This document shows, in pieces, positions 61,900 through 64,000 of a DNA stretch of 64,000 nt (positions are counted from its first letter, which is position 1; each line of letters begins with the position of its first letter). The position numbers and the translations under genes are program-made. The notes under the pieces were generated by a model. It had not been told where the DNA came from, did not search any database, and saw only the letters and a program-made list of their open reading frames with translations. Origin of the DNA: Aeromicrobium senzhongii. Lineage in GTDB: Bacteria > Actinomycetota > Actinomycetes > Propionibacteriales > Nocardioidaceae. The DNA lies in the NCBI RefSeq assembly GCF_014334735.1, contig NZ_CP060587.1:248001-312000 (forward strand). Direction: 5' to 3'.

Positions 61900-63505
61900 C
61901 GCCGAGCACCGCCTCGATGTACGGGGTGCGCTCGTGCAGCTCGGCGGCGGCACGCTCGGCCACCGAGAACATGGGAGCAGCGAAGACGGTGAGCGCCACG
62001 GTCACGAGGCCCAGCGCGATCGTGGGCATGGCCATCCGCGCGGGGAGCCGCATGCCCTCGGTGTCGTTCTTCCACGTGGTCTCGCGCTGCGTGGCCGTCG
62101 AGATGCTGCTGCGACCGTGGAGCGATCCACCCAGGACGAGCGGGTCGAAGGGGACGGGGGTGTCGTCCTCGGGATCCTCGAGCGGCTGCCAGAAGGCGCG
62201 GTTCCAGATCTTGGCCACGGCGTAGAGCGTCAGCAGGCTCGTCGCGACGGCGGCGCCGACGCCGACCAGGACCAGCCAGTCGCCGGCGTCGACACCGGCC
62301 TCGATCAGGGCGAGCTTGCCCAGGAAGCCCGAGAACGGCGGAATGCCGGCGAGGTTCATGGCCGGGACGAAGAACATGATGGCGAGCACCGGGGCCATGC
62401 GCGCGAGGCCACCGAGCCGGTCCAGGTTGGTCGTTCCGGCGCGATACTCGACCAGTCCCGCCACCAGGAACAAGGTGGTCTGGACCGTGATGTGGTGCAC
62501 GATGTAGAAGATCGAGCCGGCGATGCCCAGCTCGCTGGCGATCGCGATGCCGAACAGCATGTAGCCGATGTGGCTCACCAGCGTGAAGGACAGCACACGC
62601 TTGATGTCGGACTGCGCGACGGCGCCCATGATCCCGACCACCATCGTCAGGATCGCCGCCCACATCAGCAGGGTGCGCAGCTCGTGGGTGGGGAAGAGCA
62701 GCGTCTGGGTGCGCAGCATCGCGTAGATGCCGACCTTGGTCAGCAGGCCCGCGAACACGGCCGTGACGGGCGCCGGTGCGGTGGGGTAGGAGTCGGGGAG
62801 CCAGGCCGAGAGCGGGAAGACGGCGGCCTTGACCGCGAACGTCAGCAACAGCAACAGCTGCAGCATCGTGGCGACGGGGTCGGACAGCTCGGGCAGACGC
62901 AGGGCCAGCTGGGCGAAGTTGACGGTGCCCGTCGCGGCGTAGACCGAGGCGACCGCGATGAGGAACAGTGCCGACGACGCCAGGCTGACGATGATGTAGA
63001 TCGTTCCCGAGCGGACGCGCGCCTCGGTGCCACCGAGGGTGATGAGCACGTACGAGGACGCCAGCAGGATCTCGAAGCCGACGAACAGGTTGAACAGGTC
63101 GGCCGAGAGGAAGGCGTTGGAGACGCCGGCGCTCAGGACCAGGAACGTGGGGTAGAACACCGACAGCGGAGCGTCGCGACCGAACTCGACGATGCCCTGG
63201 CCGATCGAGTAGAGCAACACGCACAGCGTGACGATCGTCGAGATCAGCAACAGCAGGGAGCTCAGCCGGTCGGCGACCAGGCTGATGCCGATCTCGGCGG
63301 GCCACCCGCCGACGTTGAACGCCTGCGGGCCGTGCTGGTCGGCACGGAACAGCAGCACGCTGGCCGACGCCACGACCGCGATGAGCGTGATGATGCTGAT
63401 CAGGCGCTGCGCCGCGGCCGAGCGACCGAACGCCAGACACAGCCCGGCGCCCAGGAGCGGCAGGATCACGGGGGCGAGGACCAGCTGGTTCAGCAGGCTC
63501 GTCAT
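61892..63505 (-). CDS. mnhD: Mrp cation/proton antiporter subunit D
   Basis: A 537-aa complex-I-like (NuoN/M-type) membrane subunit with 14 segments. Conserved ion-path residues are in LFVGFEILLASSYVLI (Glu), LLTFAVKAAVFPLSAWLPDSYPTAPAPVTAVFAGLLTKVGIYAMLR (Lys) and DIKRVLSFTLVSHIGYM. It conducts H+/Na+ exchange together with subunit A. ATG 63505 overlaps the mnhC stop by 4 nt. Confidence 0.95.
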   Translation of the reverse strand: MTSLLNQLVLAPVILPLLGAGLCLAFGRSAAAQRLISIITLIAVVASASVLLFRADQHGPQAFNVGGWPAEIGISLVADRLSSLLLLISTIVTLCVLLYSIGQGIVEFGRDAPLSVFYPTFLVLSAGVSNAFLSADLFNLFVGFEILLASSYVLITLGGTEARVRSGTIYIIVSLASSALFLIAVASVYAATGTVNFAQLALRLPELSDPVATMLQLLLLLTFAVKAAVFPLSAWLPDSYPTAPAPVTAVFAGLLTKVGIYAMLRTQTLLFPTHELRTLLMWAAILTMVVGIMGAVAQSDIKRVLSFTLVSHIGYMLFGIAIASELGIAGSIFYIVHHITVQTTLFLVAGLVEYRAGTTNLDRLGGLARMAPVLAIMFFVPAMNLAGIPPFSGFLGKLALIEAGVDAGDWLVLVGVGAAVATSLLTLYAVAKIWNRAFWQPLEDPEDDTPVPFDPLVLGGSLHGRSSISTATQRETTWKNDTEGMRLPARMAMPTIALGLVTVALTVFAAPMFSVAERAAAELHERTPYIEAVLGDG

Positions 63506-63963
63506 GCGGGCACCTCGTCATCGGGCGCCAGCGACGGGTCGCCGGCGTAGCCCTCGTCGGGAAGTTCGGTGTCGTCGACGTCGTCGAACGTGGTCGAGAC
63601 CTCGTCGCGCTCGGCGCGGCGGCGGATGAGGTCGTCCTCGAGGTCGTCCTGGACGTCGTCGGTGCCGGTCAGCTGCCAGGCGCGGTAGGCCAGCGCCAGG
63701 CCGAAGCCGGTCGTGCCCAGCGTGATGACGATCGCCGTCAGCGCCATGGCCTGGGGCAGTGGGTCGGCCATCGGGTCGCCCGACAGGCCCAGGATCGGCG
63801 CCGCGCCGGCCGGGCCGGAGACGACGAGGAACAGCACGTTCAGGCCGTTGCCGATGAGCACGAAGCCCACGAGGATGCGGGTCAGGCTCCGCTCGAGCAC
63901 GAGGGTCACGCCGGAGCCGACCATGACCCCGACCACGGCGATCAGCATCAGGTTCGCGGTCAC
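63502..63963 (-). CDS. mnhC: Mrp cation/proton antiporter subunit C
   Basis: A 153-aa NuoK-like subunit with three segments (LIAVVGVMVGSGVTLVLERSLTRILVGFVLIGNGLNVLFLVV; ALTAIVITLGTTGFGLALAYR). It has an unusual acidic ~45-residue C-terminal extension (DDVQDDLEDDLIRRRAERDE...PDDEVPA). GTG 63963 overlaps the upstream gene's TGA (GTGA). Confidence 0.93.
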   Translation of the reverse strand: MTANLMLIAVVGVMVGSGVTLVLERSLTRILVGFVLIGNGLNVLFLVVSGPAGAAPILGLSGDPMADPLPQAMALTAIVITLGTTGFGLALAYRAWQLTGTDDVQDDLEDDLIRRRAERDEVSTTFDDVDDTELPDEGYAGDPSLAPDDEVPA

Positions 63964-64000
63964 GCGGTCACCTCGCTCGTGTTCTGGTCGGCCGCGGCGT
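63960..64000 (-). CDS. mnhA: Last codons of an upstream Mrp gene, probably mnhA (5' part outside window)
   Basis: Thirteen codons ending AADQNTSEVTA and a TGA are visible in the frame that meets the mnhC GTG as GTGA. No family motif is present in so short a piece; the call rests only on gene order A-C-D-E-F-G of Mrp operons. Confidence 0.4.
   Translation of the reverse strand, partial: AAADQNTSEVTA

Noticed and set aside
61178-63550. A long plus-strand frame (790 codons) opposite mnhD-mnhF
   Set aside because: Composition is Gln/Arg/Asp/Gly-rich filler, and the opposite strand encodes an intact, overlapping Mrp operon.

Overview
The window is about 64 kb of very GC-rich, densely coded DNA with no gap over 300 bp between genes. 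It comes from an actinobacterium. The evidence is mycothiol synthase (MshD), a GlnR-type nitrogen regulator, a MutT1-type Nudix/phosphatase fusion beside polyphosphate kinase, an AccD3-like carboxyltransferase, an HTH/HbhA-like/DUF2516 trio as in mycobacteria, and a 10-methyl fatty acid gene pair. The mix suggests Nocardioidaceae (Aeromicrobium-like); that is inference. No phage, IS element, CRISPR array or obvious island is visible, so this looks like core chromosome.

Layout. 0-1.7 kb: end of a surface-glycan locus (RgpF-type protein cut by the window edge). 1.8-7.4 kb: acetyltransferase, NRAMP metal transporter, Fpg/Nei glycosylase, secreted DUF6801-like protein, membrane protein, ABC exporter. 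7.5-11.4 kb: a single-chain large PurL. 11.7-20.6 kb: a phosphate island (DUF47 + PiT, pstSCAB, mutT1, ppk) with PHO-box-like repeats before pstS and ppk. 20.9-28.5 kb: lipase-family hydrolase, mshD, AccDA-type carboxyltransferase, GDP-mannose precursor enzymes (manC, manA, eukaryote-type phosphomannomutase), glnR. 28.7-31.0 kb: a sulfur operon (thioredoxin, 25-aa Cys leader peptide, DUF4395, rhodanese, DUF1416). 31.2-38.5 kb: PIG-V-like protein, cytidylyltransferase, LCP protein, Dtd, nitrobindin-like protein, YgfZ, DEAD-box helicase. 38.6-42.9 kb: three tandem secreted endonuclease/phosphatase paralogs. 43.0-52.0 kb: HTH-HbhA-DUF2516, PadR/HAAS pair, typA, MarR-MFS pair, LysE, secreted DUF1906 protein. 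52.1-56.2 kb: tRNA-Phe, -Asp and -Glu interleaved with protein genes, including gluQ. 56.3-60.7 kb: metallopeptidase, pirin, tmsAB, xthA. 60.7-64 kb: Mrp antiporter genes G-F-E-D-C and the last codons of A.

Expression logic. Many starts sit 6-7 nt after a TANNNT hexamer, so leaderless transcripts appear common, and several start codons were chosen on this basis. Within operons, genes overlap by ATGA/GTGA. Long GC-rich open frames opposite real genes were treated as shadows. No wholly new system was found. The strongest leads are the cysteine leader peptide, the tandem nuclease paralogs with a shared Cys pair, the regularly spaced GTTACC half-sites at 5.2 kb, the overlapping divergent -10 elements between manA and the phosphomannomutase gene, and the split Glu-Asp-Phe tRNA series with gluQ beside tRNA-Asp.
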